Shown: positions 26,980 through 35,347 of the stretch, piece by piece | Layout of the letters: every line of letters begins with the position of its first letter | Numbering within the stretch: the first letter of the stretch is position 1 | Assembly: GCA_963828755.1 (NCBI GenBank) | Contig: CAWHFY010000005.1 | Coordinates: forward strand, 1-64,000 | Direction: 5' to 3' | DNA length: 64,000 nucleotides | DNA from: WHSW01 sp963828755 | Lineage (GTDB): Bacteria; Actinomycetota; Thermoleophilia; Solirubrobacterales; 70-9 | Made by a program: the position numbers and the translations under genes | The notes under the pieces: generated by a model | The model's database searches: none | The model's input: only the letters and a program-made list of their open reading frames with translations | Told to the model about the DNA's origin: nothing

Positions 26980-29099
26980 CCGCCTCCGACCGCGGCGAGG
27001 TCCGTGGGACGCGATGCGACCTCGCGCAGGTAGGGCAGCGGGACGGCCGGATTCTCGGTGTCGATCTCGCGCGCGAGCCGGTGGCCGTCGAAGATGCAAT
27101 CGGCGATCAGGCGAGGAGCGACGCAGTCGCCGATCCGATACAGCGCCTCGATCTCCTCCGCCTTCAGCCGATCGCGATCGCCGTCGAGCTCGTGGTAGAG
27201 CTGATCGCATGGCTCGCGCTGGGTCACGAGCACGACGCTGTCGGCGGTCCAGGACACCGGGTCCGGCGTCCACGCGTTGACGCCGCCGAGCGTGGTGCCG
27301 TCGATCTCGAGCACGACGTGGCTGGGGATGATCTCGACGCCCGCGGCTCGCAGCTCGCGGTTGATCTTGAACGCCTCGCCGGTGAGGAAGAGGTAGGGGC
27401 CGAGGTTCGGGAACGGGGTGATCATCGTCACCCGCTTGCCGGCGCCCATCAGCAGCTCCGCCATCGCCACGGCGGTGAAGTAGCCGTCGGTGTCGTAGAC
27501 GACCACGTGGTCGCCGTCGATCGCCCCGGCGGCCTCGCCGACCTGCTGGGGCGTGTAGACGTTGTCCGCGTCGGCACCGGGGATCGGCGCCTGCGTCGGG
27601 CCGTTCATGCCGTCGGCCCTCCACCGCGAGCCGGTCGCGATGACGACGATCTCGGCGCCGTAGTCGAGCACCTCCTCCGCCGAGAGGCGGGTCTCGAGGA
27701 CGACCTCGACGTTCTTCAGCTTCTCGAGCTGGATCCGGCGGTAGCCGACCACCCGGCCCCACTCGCCGAGGTTCGGGTAGGCGCTGATCTGGCGCATGCA
27801 GCCGCCGATCTCGGCGTTCTCGTCGACGAGGTGGACCCTGCGCATGCCGCGCTTGCCGAGCACGATCGCGCATTCCATCCCGGCCGGGCCGGCGCCGACG
27901 ACGAGCACGTCGCGGTCCGCGTTGCGCGCCGGCTCGAACTTCTCCGGGTGCCAACCGCGCCGGTACTCCTCGCCCAGGGTCGCGTTCTGAGTGCAGATGA
28001 TCGGCGCCGACTGCGGGAACCGGGAGGCGCAGACGTTGCAGCCGATGCACTCCCGGACCTCGTCGTAGCGGCCCTCCTCGATCTTGCTCGGCAGGAACGG
28101 GTCGGCGATCGAGGGCCGCGCGGCGGCGATGATGTCGATCACGCCCGAACGGATCGCCTCGGCCATCGTGTCGGGATTCGTGAACCGCCCCACCGCGGCG
28201 ACCGGCTTCTTGGTCGCCGTCCGGGCGGCGGCGATGTACTCGCGATGGGAGAACTCGCCCCCGAACCGCGAGGCGACGACGTCGTCGCCCGCCCACTCCG
28301 CCGCCACCCAGCCGCCGGCCTGCAGGTCCCAGAAGTCGACGAACGGATCGGCCAGCTCGATGAACCGATGAGCCTCCTCGGCCGCGCGGATCCCGAGCGG
28401 GTTGTCGTTGAGCGTGTCGACGCACAAGCGCGCGGTCACCGCGGCCTCGTCCGCGACCGCCTCCCGCACGCGCTCGAGGATCTCGATCCAAAACCGCGCC
28501 CGGTTGTCGATCGAGCCGCCGTACTCGTCGGTGCGCCGGTTGAACTTCCCCATCAGGAAGTGCTGGGGCAGCGCGCCGCACTCCGCGCCCTCGACGTTGA
28601 TGATGTCGAACCCGGCCCGCACTGCCCGCAGGGCGGCCTCGGCGTAGAAGTCCTGGATCTCGCGGATTCCGGCCTTGTCGAGCTGGTAGCAGCTCGACGA
28701 GTAGAGGCTCTCGTCGGTCATCTGGCTGACGCTGCGCGCCGGCAGGCGCGATTCGAGGTTGCCGACGACACAGCCGCCGTGCCAGAGCTCGACCCCGGCC
28801 AGCGCGTCGTGCTCGTGCGCGAGCTCGGCGGTCAGCGAGAGTCGCTCGACGTCGGCGTCGTCCCAGAGCCGCGCCGAGACCAGCGGCAGCGCGTCGCTGG
28901 AGGGGTGGACGGAGCAGAACTCGGTGTTGACCGCGGCCCAGCCGCCCTCGGCCTTCATCCCCCGCAGGTGGGCCTGGGCCCCGGGAAGGTCGCTGCCGTA
29001 GCTGGTGCAGTGGGGCGCCTGATAGAAGCGGTTGCGCAGGCGCTTCGGACCGATCTGCACGGGCTCGAAAAGGATGTCGTGTCGCGGATCTCGGCTCAT
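26976..29099 (-). CDS. Trimethylamine-dehydrogenase-like iron-sulfur flavoprotein (amine or N-methyl amine dehydrogenase)
   Basis: 707 residues, close to trimethylamine dehydrogenase (TMADH) in length and domain order: an FMN TIM barrel, a 4Fe-4S centre (CIGCNVCASRFPQSAPIIC) and an FAD/ADP-binding half with LVVGAGPAGMECAIVL. Cys31 in APHCTSYGSD matches the residue that covalently holds FMN in TMADH. In the TMADH substrate bowl (Tyr60, Trp264, Trp355) only the Trp in AAEWAGDD is kept; the others read Phe (NTEFCS and SRFPQ). The Tyr/His catalytic pair region YGAH reads EGAE. So it should oxidise an amine and pass electrons to ETF, but the substrate is probably not trimethylamine. N-methylproline demethylases and histamine dehydrogenases are other members of this family. 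Confidence 0.9.
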   Translation of the reverse strand: MSRDPRHDILFEPVQIGPKRLRNRFYQAPHCTSYGSDLPGAQAHLRGMKAEGGWAAVNTEFCSVHPSSDALPLVSARLWDDADVERLSLTAELAHEHDALAGVELWHGGCVVGNLESRLPARSVSQMTDESLYSSSCYQLDKAGIREIQDFYAEAALRAVRAGFDIINVEGAECGALPQHFLMGKFNRRTDEYGGSIDNRARFWIEILERVREAVADEAAVTARLCVDTLNDNPLGIRAAEEAHRFIELADPFVDFWDLQAGGWVAAEWAGDDVVASRFGGEFSHREYIAAARTATKKPVAAVGRFTNPDTMAEAIRSGVIDIIAAARPSIADPFLPSKIEEGRYDEVRECIGCNVCASRFPQSAPIICTQNATLGEEYRRGWHPEKFEPARNADRDVLVVGAGPAGMECAIVLGKRGMRRVHLVDENAEIGGCMRQISAYPNLGEWGRVVGYRRIQLEKLKNVEVVLETRLSAEEVLDYGAEIVVIATGSRWRADGMNGPTQAPIPGADADNVYTPQQVGEAAGAIDGDHVVVYDTDGYFTAVAMAELLMGAGKRVTMITPFPNLGPYLFLTGEAFKINRELRAAGVEIIPSHVVLEIDGTTLGGVNAWTPDPVSWTADSVVLVTQREPCDQLYHELDGDRDRLKAEEIEALYRIGDCVAPRLIADCIFDGHRLAREIDTENPAVPLPYLREVASRPTDLAAVGGG

Positions 29100-30922
29100 G
29101 GCCCGCCTCTCTCGTTCGCTTTTTCAACGCGTAACGCCTCGGTCGCCGCCTGGTCGATCTCGACCTCACCCGGGGCCGAGCCGCGTGCGATCACGACGCC
29201 GTAGTGGTCACGCGCCGCCTCGACCGAGACCCAGCCGTCGCGGACGTCGGCGGCCACGGCGTCGAGCGTCCGCGTCAGCGGGTCGCCGTAGCCGCCGCCC
29301 CCGGCCTCGAGGCCGCGGACGAACTCGCCCGGCTCCAGGGTGACGTCTCCGATCGGGTCGAGCGCGGTCTCGCTGCCGTCGAGCTCGAGCTTGCTCAGCA
29401 GCGCCGCGCCGCCGGCGCCCCCTCCCACCGCGCCCAGCGGTGGGTGATCGGCGAAGTCGGCGAAGTAGAAGACCTGCATCGAAGCATGGGTCGGGCCGTA
29501 CACCGTCTCGCTCGCGGGAGCCCCGCGGTGGCGGCCGGGCCCGCCGCTGTCGGTGAGCAGGCGCAGGCCGCGGAACCGCAGCGGGTACTTCTGCTCCAGC
29601 ACCTCGATGCTGTCGATGTAGATCGCCTTGGCGCAGTCGGGCATCGCGTAGGTGATCCAGCCGTCGGTCTCGGGCGCCCCCGGACCGCCGTTGTTGCCGA
29701 TCACGACCTCGTTCACGTAGGGACCGCCGTCGCCCCTCGGGTCATTGCCCGAGACGACGGCGAAGCCGGCGCCGAGCGCGCCCGCCCCCTCGGCCAGCCC
29801 GTGGCCGTCGCCGAGGCTGGTGAAGGCAACCTGGACCGCGTTGATCAGCCGGTTGAGAAGGTTCGTGGTCGCCATCGAAGCCGAGTAGGGGAAGGTCAGA
29901 CCGCCGATCGTCGATCCCTCCCGCAGGAGCACGTCGACGCAGCGAAAGCTGCCCGCGTTGTGCGGCACGTCGGCCGGCAGGCAGTTGTAGACGCCGATCA
30001 TCGCGCCGGCCATTGCGCAACTCTCGGAGAGGTTGAGCCCGAAGGCCCGGCAGTCGACGTTGTCGCGCAGGTCGACCTCGATCCTCCCCTGCGCCGGATC
30101 GATCTCGATCGCGACCTTGACCGTCACCTTCTCGTCGTCGCCGGGGAGCAGGTCATGGGTGCCCGATGCCTCGAGGCGGCACGCCGGGAGCTCGCGAATC
30201 GCGCTCGTCATCCGGCGCTCGGAGTAGTCGAGCCAGTCGGCGATGAACTCGCGCAGGGTCTCGACGCCGTACTTGTCGACCAGCTCCTTGACCCGGCGCT
30301 CGCCGACCCTGACCGCGCCGATCGCCGCCAGGTAGTCGCCGTACCAGACGTCGGGAACCCGGATCCGCGCCCGGCACATGCGGATGATGTCGTCGACGTC
30401 CCGGTAGTCGCGCTGCACGCGAACGCAGGGGAAGGTGAGCAGGCCCTCCTCGTAGACGTCGGTTGCGAACGGCATGTAGGTGCTGGGCGCGGAGTTGCCG
30501 CAGTCGGCCTGATGGGCCTTCGCCGAGACGGTGAGGAAGTGCTCTCCCTCGATGTAGACGGGGACCAGGAGCGTGTGATCGGCGCCATGCGTGTTGCCGA
30601 GGTGGGGGTCGTTGTGGAGGTAGGCATCGCCCTCGGCCATATCAGGGTGCAGGCGCCCCATCCACGGCGTCTGCAGCCCGGCGCCGATCACGTGCGCCTG
30701 CAGGCCCTCGGCGGCCGCCAGCAACTGGTCGTCGGCTGTGACGACGCAGCATGAGAAGTCCCGGGCCGTGTTCAGGACCGAGGAGCGACCGGCGCGAAAC
30801 AGGGTGTTGGTCATCTCGCGCACGATCGCCTCGAAGCGGTTCGCGAGCACCGCCGTGAGCACCGAGCTGGCGCCGTGTTCGGGCGCCGGGGCCTGCGGAG
30901 GCGTGTCTGGATCAGGCGTCAT
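29096..30922 (-). CDS. HyuB: hydantoinase/oxoprolinase family subunit B
   Basis: 608 residues. Family hallmarks are RFEAIVREMTNTLFRAGRSS, EGDAYLHNDPHLGNTHGADH, the substrate-loop SAKAHQADCGNSAP and GAGGAALLSKLELDG near the end, plus GGPGRHRGAPASETVYG. HyuB partners HyuA in ATP-dependent opening of cyclic amides (N-methylhydantoin, oxoproline, lactams such as caprolactam) or, in other branches, ATP-dependent carboxylation of ketones. The start overlaps the hyuA stop by four bases. Neighbours (aminotransferase, demethylase-like flavoprotein) favour the cyclic-amide reading, but motif reading alone cannot separate the branches. Confidence 0.88.
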   Translation of the reverse strand: MTPDPDTPPQAPAPEHGASSVLTAVLANRFEAIVREMTNTLFRAGRSSVLNTARDFSCCVVTADDQLLAAAEGLQAHVIGAGLQTPWMGRLHPDMAEGDAYLHNDPHLGNTHGADHTLLVPVYIEGEHFLTVSAKAHQADCGNSAPSTYMPFATDVYEEGLLTFPCVRVQRDYRDVDDIIRMCRARIRVPDVWYGDYLAAIGAVRVGERRVKELVDKYGVETLREFIADWLDYSERRMTSAIRELPACRLEASGTHDLLPGDDEKVTVKVAIEIDPAQGRIEVDLRDNVDCRAFGLNLSESCAMAGAMIGVYNCLPADVPHNAGSFRCVDVLLREGSTIGGLTFPYSASMATTNLLNRLINAVQVAFTSLGDGHGLAEGAGALGAGFAVVSGNDPRGDGGPYVNEVVIGNNGGPGAPETDGWITYAMPDCAKAIYIDSIEVLEQKYPLRFRGLRLLTDSGGPGRHRGAPASETVYGPTHASMQVFYFADFADHPPLGAVGGGAGGAALLSKLELDGSETALDPIGDVTLEPGEFVRGLEAGGGGYGDPLTRTLDAVAADVRDGWVSVEAARDHYGVVIARGSAPGEVEIDQAATEALRVEKANERGGP

Positions 30923-33015
30923 TCGATCTCCACCAGGTAGTTGCCGAGGCTGGTCACGGTGAGCGCGCTCCCGGGCGGCACGACCACGGTGGTCGTCGGC
31001 TCCGTGATCAGCCCGGGCCCGTCGATCCGATCCCCGGGCGCCAGCTCGGCACCCTCGGCGATCGTCGCGTCGACCCGGCCGACGCCGGGGAAGTAGGCAG
31101 GTCGCCGCGAGTCCGCGGCGCCGGTGGCCTCGCGGCCGAGATCCCGGAGCGGCGGCTTCGGCGGCACCACGACCAGCCGGCCGCGGCAGTAGAGGATCTC
31201 GACCGCCTGGCCGGGCTCATGCACGGCGAAGACGCGCTCGTGGAGCTCGTCGAAGCTCTTGACGAAGGCGCGAACTCCATCCTCGTCTCGCGGCGTTCCC
31301 TCCGGCATCGGGACCTCGAGCGTCCATGCCTGGTGCGCGTAGCGGGCCTCGACGAACCAATCGATCCGGGTCTCGCGATCGCCCGCGCCGAGCGATTCCG
31401 TGAATTCGTTCAGGTCGCGCTCGATCGCCTCGAAGGCCCGCTCGATCTCGGCGAAGGCGAAGTCGTCGCTGCTCGAGAAGGCGGTGCGGCCGCTCTCCAT
31501 GATCATGTCGCTGTGCTGGGCCCCGAAGGCGCTCAGGGCGCCCGCCGTGCGGGGGACGAGCACGCGGCTGCAGCCCAGCTCGCGGGCGATCGCGACGATG
31601 TTGAGCCCCGCCGCGCCGCCTCCGGCGACGACCACGCTCTCGCGCGGATCGACGCCCTCGTTGACGGTGATCTCCCTGATCGCGGCCACCATGAGCTCGT
31701 TTGCGAGCGTCAGGATCGCGCCCGCCGCGGCGTCGGGGTCGATCTCCATCTCACCCGCGAGTCGATCGATCACGGCCCGCGCCGCGTCGACGTCGAGCTC
31801 CATCTTGCCGCCCAGGAAGCGGTCGGGGTCGAGGTAGCCGAGCACGACCGCCGCATCGGTCACGGTCGGGCGCTCGCCACCGCGCCCGTAGCACGCCGGG
31901 CCGGGGTCGGCGCCGGCGCTGTCTGGGCCGACCCGCAACAGGCCGCCCGGGTCGAGCCAGGCGATCGAGCCGCCGCCGGCGCCGATCGATCGCACGTCGA
32001 CCGAGGCGAGGCCGGTGAGATGGCCTTCGAATGGCGGGCCGAGCCAGGTCTCCCGCGCGAACACGATGCCGCCGTCGCGGACCACGCTGACGTCGAAGCT
32101 GGTCCCGCCCGCGTCGCAGACGATCGCGTCGGCGCCGTCGAGCTCGCGCTCGCTGTAGAGGCGCCCGGCGACGGGGGCGAGCGAGGGGCCCGATCTGGCG
32201 GCGAAGATCGGCCGTTCGATCAGCCGGTCCATCGGCAGCACGCCCCCGAACGACGAGGCCGCAACCAGCTCGCCGGCGAAGCCGGCGTCGCCCAGCCCGA
32301 CCTCGATCTCGCGCAGATGCTCCTGCATCAGCGGCTTCAGCGAGGCGTCGATCGCGGTGCCCGAGGTGCGGCGGTACTCGCGGATGATCGGGTTGAGCCG
32401 GTGCGAGAGGGTGTACGGGACCCGCGGCAGCTCCTCCTCGAGCAGCTCGCCCAGGAGCACCTCGTGCTCCGGGTTGGCGATCGACCACAGCAGCGAGACG
32501 GCGACCGCCTCGATCCCGGCCGGCTCCAGCGATCGGATCGTCTCGCGGGCCGCATCGAGGTCGAGCGCGACCACGACGTCGCCCTCGGCGCCGATCCGCT
32601 CAGGGATCTCGAAGGTCAGATGTCGCGGCACGTAGGGATCGGGAAAGGGGCGGCGGAAGTCGTAGAGATGCATCGAACCGCCCTCCCGGCGCGAGAGAAC
32701 GTCCGGGAAACCCTCCGTGCAGAGCAGGGCGGTGCGGGCGGTGCGGTGCTCGAGGATCGCGTTGGTGGCCTGCGTGGTGCTGTAGACGAACAGCTCGCAT
32801 GCTTCGAGCAGCTGGCGACGTTCGAGTCCGAGCTGGGCGCCGGCGCCGCCGATCGCCGTCAACAGCCCCTCGATCAGGCTCTGCGGGGTGGTCATCGCCT
32901 TGCCGATCGCGACCCGGCCGCCGGTGTCGGAGAGCACGACGTCGGTGAAGGTGCCGCCGACGTCGCAGGTGAGCTTGATCGAGGAGGCGGCGGCCGACGA
33001 TCCGTTCTCACTCAT
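30919..33015 (-). CDS. HyuA: hydantoinase/oxoprolinase family subunit A (ATP-binding)
   Basis: 698 residues. The actin/hexokinase-like ATP-binding fold shows as TCDVGGTFTDVVLSD at the start, VYSTTQATNAILEHRTA, IVCDAGGTSFDVSVVRDGG, and SIGAGGGSIAWLDPGG followed by GADPGPACYGRGGERPTVTD. These are the diagnostic HyuA motifs. It hydrolyses ATP to activate a cyclic amide (or a ketone enolate in carboxylases) for the HyuB partner. ATG 33015 overlaps the acyl-CoA synthetase stop. N-methylhydantoinase, caprolactamase and acetone/acetophenone carboxylase are all similar in length. Confidence 0.9.
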   Translation of the reverse strand: MSENGSSAAASSIKLTCDVGGTFTDVVLSDTGGRVAIGKAMTTPQSLIEGLLTAIGGAGAQLGLERRQLLEACELFVYSTTQATNAILEHRTARTALLCTEGFPDVLSRREGGSMHLYDFRRPFPDPYVPRHLTFEIPERIGAEGDVVVALDLDAARETIRSLEPAGIEAVAVSLLWSIANPEHEVLLGELLEEELPRVPYTLSHRLNPIIREYRRTSGTAIDASLKPLMQEHLREIEVGLGDAGFAGELVAASSFGGVLPMDRLIERPIFAARSGPSLAPVAGRLYSERELDGADAIVCDAGGTSFDVSVVRDGGIVFARETWLGPPFEGHLTGLASVDVRSIGAGGGSIAWLDPGGLLRVGPDSAGADPGPACYGRGGERPTVTDAAVVLGYLDPDRFLGGKMELDVDAARAVIDRLAGEMEIDPDAAAGAILTLANELMVAAIREITVNEGVDPRESVVVAGGGAAGLNIVAIARELGCSRVLVPRTAGALSAFGAQHSDMIMESGRTAFSSSDDFAFAEIERAFEAIERDLNEFTESLGAGDRETRIDWFVEARYAHQAWTLEVPMPEGTPRDEDGVRAFVKSFDELHERVFAVHEPGQAVEILYCRGRLVVVPPKPPLRDLGREATGAADSRRPAYFPGVGRVDATIAEGAELAPGDRIDGPGLITEPTTTVVVPPGSALTVTSLGNYLVEIE

Positions 33016-34964
33016 GAGACCGCCGCCCTGATCGCCTCGATCGTCTCCGGGTCCTCGAGCGTGGAGAGGTCGCCCGGGTCCTCGCCGAGCGCGGTCGCCC
33101 GGATCGCCCGGCGCACGATCTTCCCCGACCGGGTTCGCGGCAGGCCGCCGCAGAGGACCACCCGCTCGGGGCGAAACGGCTTGCCCAGCACCCCGGCGAC
33201 GGCATCGGCGAGCTCCTCCGGGTCGAGCTCGGCCTCGGGCTCGGCGACCACGAACGCCCAGATCGCCTCGCCCTTGATCGGGTGGGGAAGCGGCACCACC
33301 GCGGCGTCGAGGACCCCGGGCTGGGCGAGAACGGCCGCCTCGACCTCAGCCGGGCCGAGCCGCTGGCCGGCGACGTTCAGGGTGTCGTCGGAGCGACCGT
33401 GAAGGAACCATTGCCCGTCGCTGTCGAAGCTCGCCCAGTCGCCGTGCGTCCAGACCCCGGGGAAGCGGCTCCAGTAGGTCTCGAGGAAGCGGTCGGGGTC
33501 CTTCCACAGGCCCTGGGTCATCCCGGGCCAGATGCTTCGGCAGACCAGCTCGCCGACCTGGTTCGGGCCCACCGCCTCGCCGTCCTGATCGAAGACCGCG
33601 ATGTCCATGCCGAGCGCCGGACCCCCGAGCGTCGAGGCCTTCAGCCCTTCGCTGGGCAGCGGGATCAAAAAGCAGCCGCCGACCTCGGTGCCGCCGGACA
33701 GGTTGACGATCGGGCACTCGTCGCCCCCGATCTCGCGCAGCATCCACTCGTAGGCATCCGGCGGCACCGGCTCGCCGCCGGTGCCGAGCACGCGCAGCGA
33801 GCTGAGGTCGTAACGGGATCGCAGGTCGTGCTCGCCGGCCGACATCAGGGCGCGAACCAGGCTCGGACCGATGCCGAGCACGGTGGTCCGGCTTCGCTGC
33901 ACCGACTCGAACAGGCGCGTCAGCGGCGCCATCGGGCTGCCCTCGATCAGGCAGAGCTGTGCTCCGAGCACCCCGGCGGCGATGATCGTCCACGGGCCCA
34001 TGATCCAGCCGAGGTCGGTGGGCCAGGTCAGGATGTCGCTGCGCCGAAGATCGAGGCCGTAGGCGGCATCCCTGGCGACCACCGCGAGCATCCCGCCGTG
34101 GGTGTGCAGGGCGCCCTTCGGACGTCCCGTCGTCCCGCTCGTGTACATGAGCTCGAGCGGGTGCGAGGCGTCGAGCGAGAGTGAGTCGAACGGGTCCGGG
34201 TCGTCGCTGACCGCGTCCTCCCAGGCGATGTCGCGACGATCGTCCCAGGGAACGTCGGCGCCGAGCCGGCGCAGCATCAGCACCCGCTCGACCGCCGGCG
34301 CCAGCTCGCAGGCGCGGTCGGCGACGAGCTTCATCTCCACCTCCTTGCCCGCACGAGGGAAGCCGTCGGCGGTGATCAGCACCCGAGCGTCGGCATCGCG
34401 CAGCCGGGTTGCGACCGCCTCCGGGCCGAAGCCGGAGAAGATCGGCATCGCGATCGCCCCCAGCTTCGCGCAGGCGTAGTAGGCCGCGACGGCCTCGGGC
34501 GTCATCGGCATGAACAGGCCGACCGTGTCGCCGCCGCCGACCCCGGCGTCGGCGAGCGCCCGGGCGACCCCGTCGGCGAGCCTTCGCAGCTCCGTCCAGC
34601 TGAGCTCACGGCGCTCGCCGCGCTCGCTCTCCCAGGTCAGAGCCCGCGCCTCGCCGTCGTCCGCGGCCCACCGATCGAGGCAGACGCGAGCGACGTTGAG
34701 CTTGCCGTCGACGAACCAGCGCACCCATTCGCGCCCCTGCGAGTCGTCGAAGGTGCGGCTGTAGGGGACGTCGAACTCGAGCTCGAGATCGTCGACCACC
34801 GCGTCCCAGAAGTCCGCGGTGCGCTCGAACGAGAACGCGCGCAGGCTCTCGGCGGAGTCGACTCCGAGCCTGGCCATGAGGCGGGTCGCGTGGGCATCGG
34901 CAACCCGCTCGGCGTCGGGACGCCAGAGGAACTCCCCTCTGTCTGCGGCCCGCGGCGCGCTCAC
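33012..34964 (-). CDS. AMP-forming acyl-CoA synthetase (acetyl-CoA synthetase family)
   Basis: 650 residues. The acetyl-CoA synthetase family is indicated by the N-terminal VDGKLNVARVCLDRWA, the ATP loop LMYTSGTTGRPKGALHTHGG, NLSGGTEVGGCF, the hinge region HGRSDDTLNVAGQRLGPAEV and the adenylation Lys in RTRSGKIVRRAIR. It activates a carboxylic acid to its CoA thioester. In this operon the acid would be the carbon skeleton left after nitrogen removal, which is inference. GTG 34964 overlaps the ridA stop. The short-chain preference implied by family resemblance is not proof of substrate. Confidence 0.9.
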   Translation of the reverse strand: MSAPRAADRGEFLWRPDAERVADAHATRLMARLGVDSAESLRAFSFERTADFWDAVVDDLELEFDVPYSRTFDDSQGREWVRWFVDGKLNVARVCLDRWAADDGEARALTWESERGERRELSWTELRRLADGVARALADAGVGGGDTVGLFMPMTPEAVAAYYACAKLGAIAMPIFSGFGPEAVATRLRDADARVLITADGFPRAGKEVEMKLVADRACELAPAVERVLMLRRLGADVPWDDRRDIAWEDAVSDDPDPFDSLSLDASHPLELMYTSGTTGRPKGALHTHGGMLAVVARDAAYGLDLRRSDILTWPTDLGWIMGPWTIIAAGVLGAQLCLIEGSPMAPLTRLFESVQRSRTTVLGIGPSLVRALMSAGEHDLRSRYDLSSLRVLGTGGEPVPPDAYEWMLREIGGDECPIVNLSGGTEVGGCFLIPLPSEGLKASTLGGPALGMDIAVFDQDGEAVGPNQVGELVCRSIWPGMTQGLWKDPDRFLETYWSRFPGVWTHGDWASFDSDGQWFLHGRSDDTLNVAGQRLGPAEVEAAVLAQPGVLDAAVVPLPHPIKGEAIWAFVVAEPEAELDPEELADAVAGVLGKPFRPERVVLCGGLPRTRSGKIVRRAIRATALGEDPGDLSTLEDPETIEAIRAAVS

Positions 34965-35347
34965 GGCTCCGGCACGAAGGCGACCGCGTCGATCTCGATC
35001 GCGGCACCGAGCATCAGCCCGGCGACCTGGACTACGGAGCTGCCGGGCGGATCGTCGCCGAAGCGGCGCGCGCGCACGGCGCTGAACGAGGCGTAGTCGT
35101 CGAGCGAGGTCAGATAGCTGTTCATCCGCACGACGTGGGAGAGCTCGCCGCCGGCGCGCCGCAGGACCCGCTCGACGTGGTCGAGGGTGAGCTCTGTCTG
35201 AGATGCGAGATCGCCCGGCACGAGCTTCATGTCTTCGCCGAGCGCGACCTGGCCGGAGACGTAGATCCACTTGCCGGGCCCTTGGACGGCGACCCCCTCG
35301 CTGTACTTCGCAAATGACGCGGGAAAGCGCTCGAACTGTTCCATCAT
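34961..35347 (-). CDS. RidA/YjgF-family protein (enamine/imine deaminase)
   Basis: 128 residues. Motifs fit the YjgF/YER057c/UK114 family: KWIYVSGQVALGEDMKLVPG, TELTLDHVERVLRRAGGELS, VVRMNSYLTSLDDYASFSAV and the C-terminal AIEIDAVAFVPEP. RidA-type proteins hydrolyse reactive enamines and imines made by PLP enzymes and amine oxidases; the usual catalytic Arg of the RidA subgroup (C-terminal R-x-x-x-E) is replaced here by GAAIEIDA, so it may belong to another subgroup. Its place between an aminotransferase and amine-oxidising genes fits an imine-clearing role. Start ATG 35347 (or 35344) overlaps the aminotransferase stop. Confidence 0.85.
   Translation of the reverse strand: MMEQFERFPASFAKYSEGVAVQGPGKWIYVSGQVALGEDMKLVPGDLASQTELTLDHVERVLRRAGGELSHVVRMNSYLTSLDDYASFSAVRARRFGDDPPGSSVVQVAGLMLGAAIEIDAVAFVPEP

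Noticed and set aside
26194..29169. A 991-codon reverse frame spanning the TMADH-like gene and etfB
   Set aside because: Only its end is real (EtfB). The upstream part reads Arg-rich nonsense across the TMADH-like gene, which is intact in another frame.
30919..33015. Reading HyuAB here as 5-oxoprolinase of glutathione metabolism
   Set aside because: The subunits are separate, glutathione genes are absent, and the neighbours are import, amine oxidation and transamination genes, so a dedicated catabolic role fits better; the exact substrate stays open.
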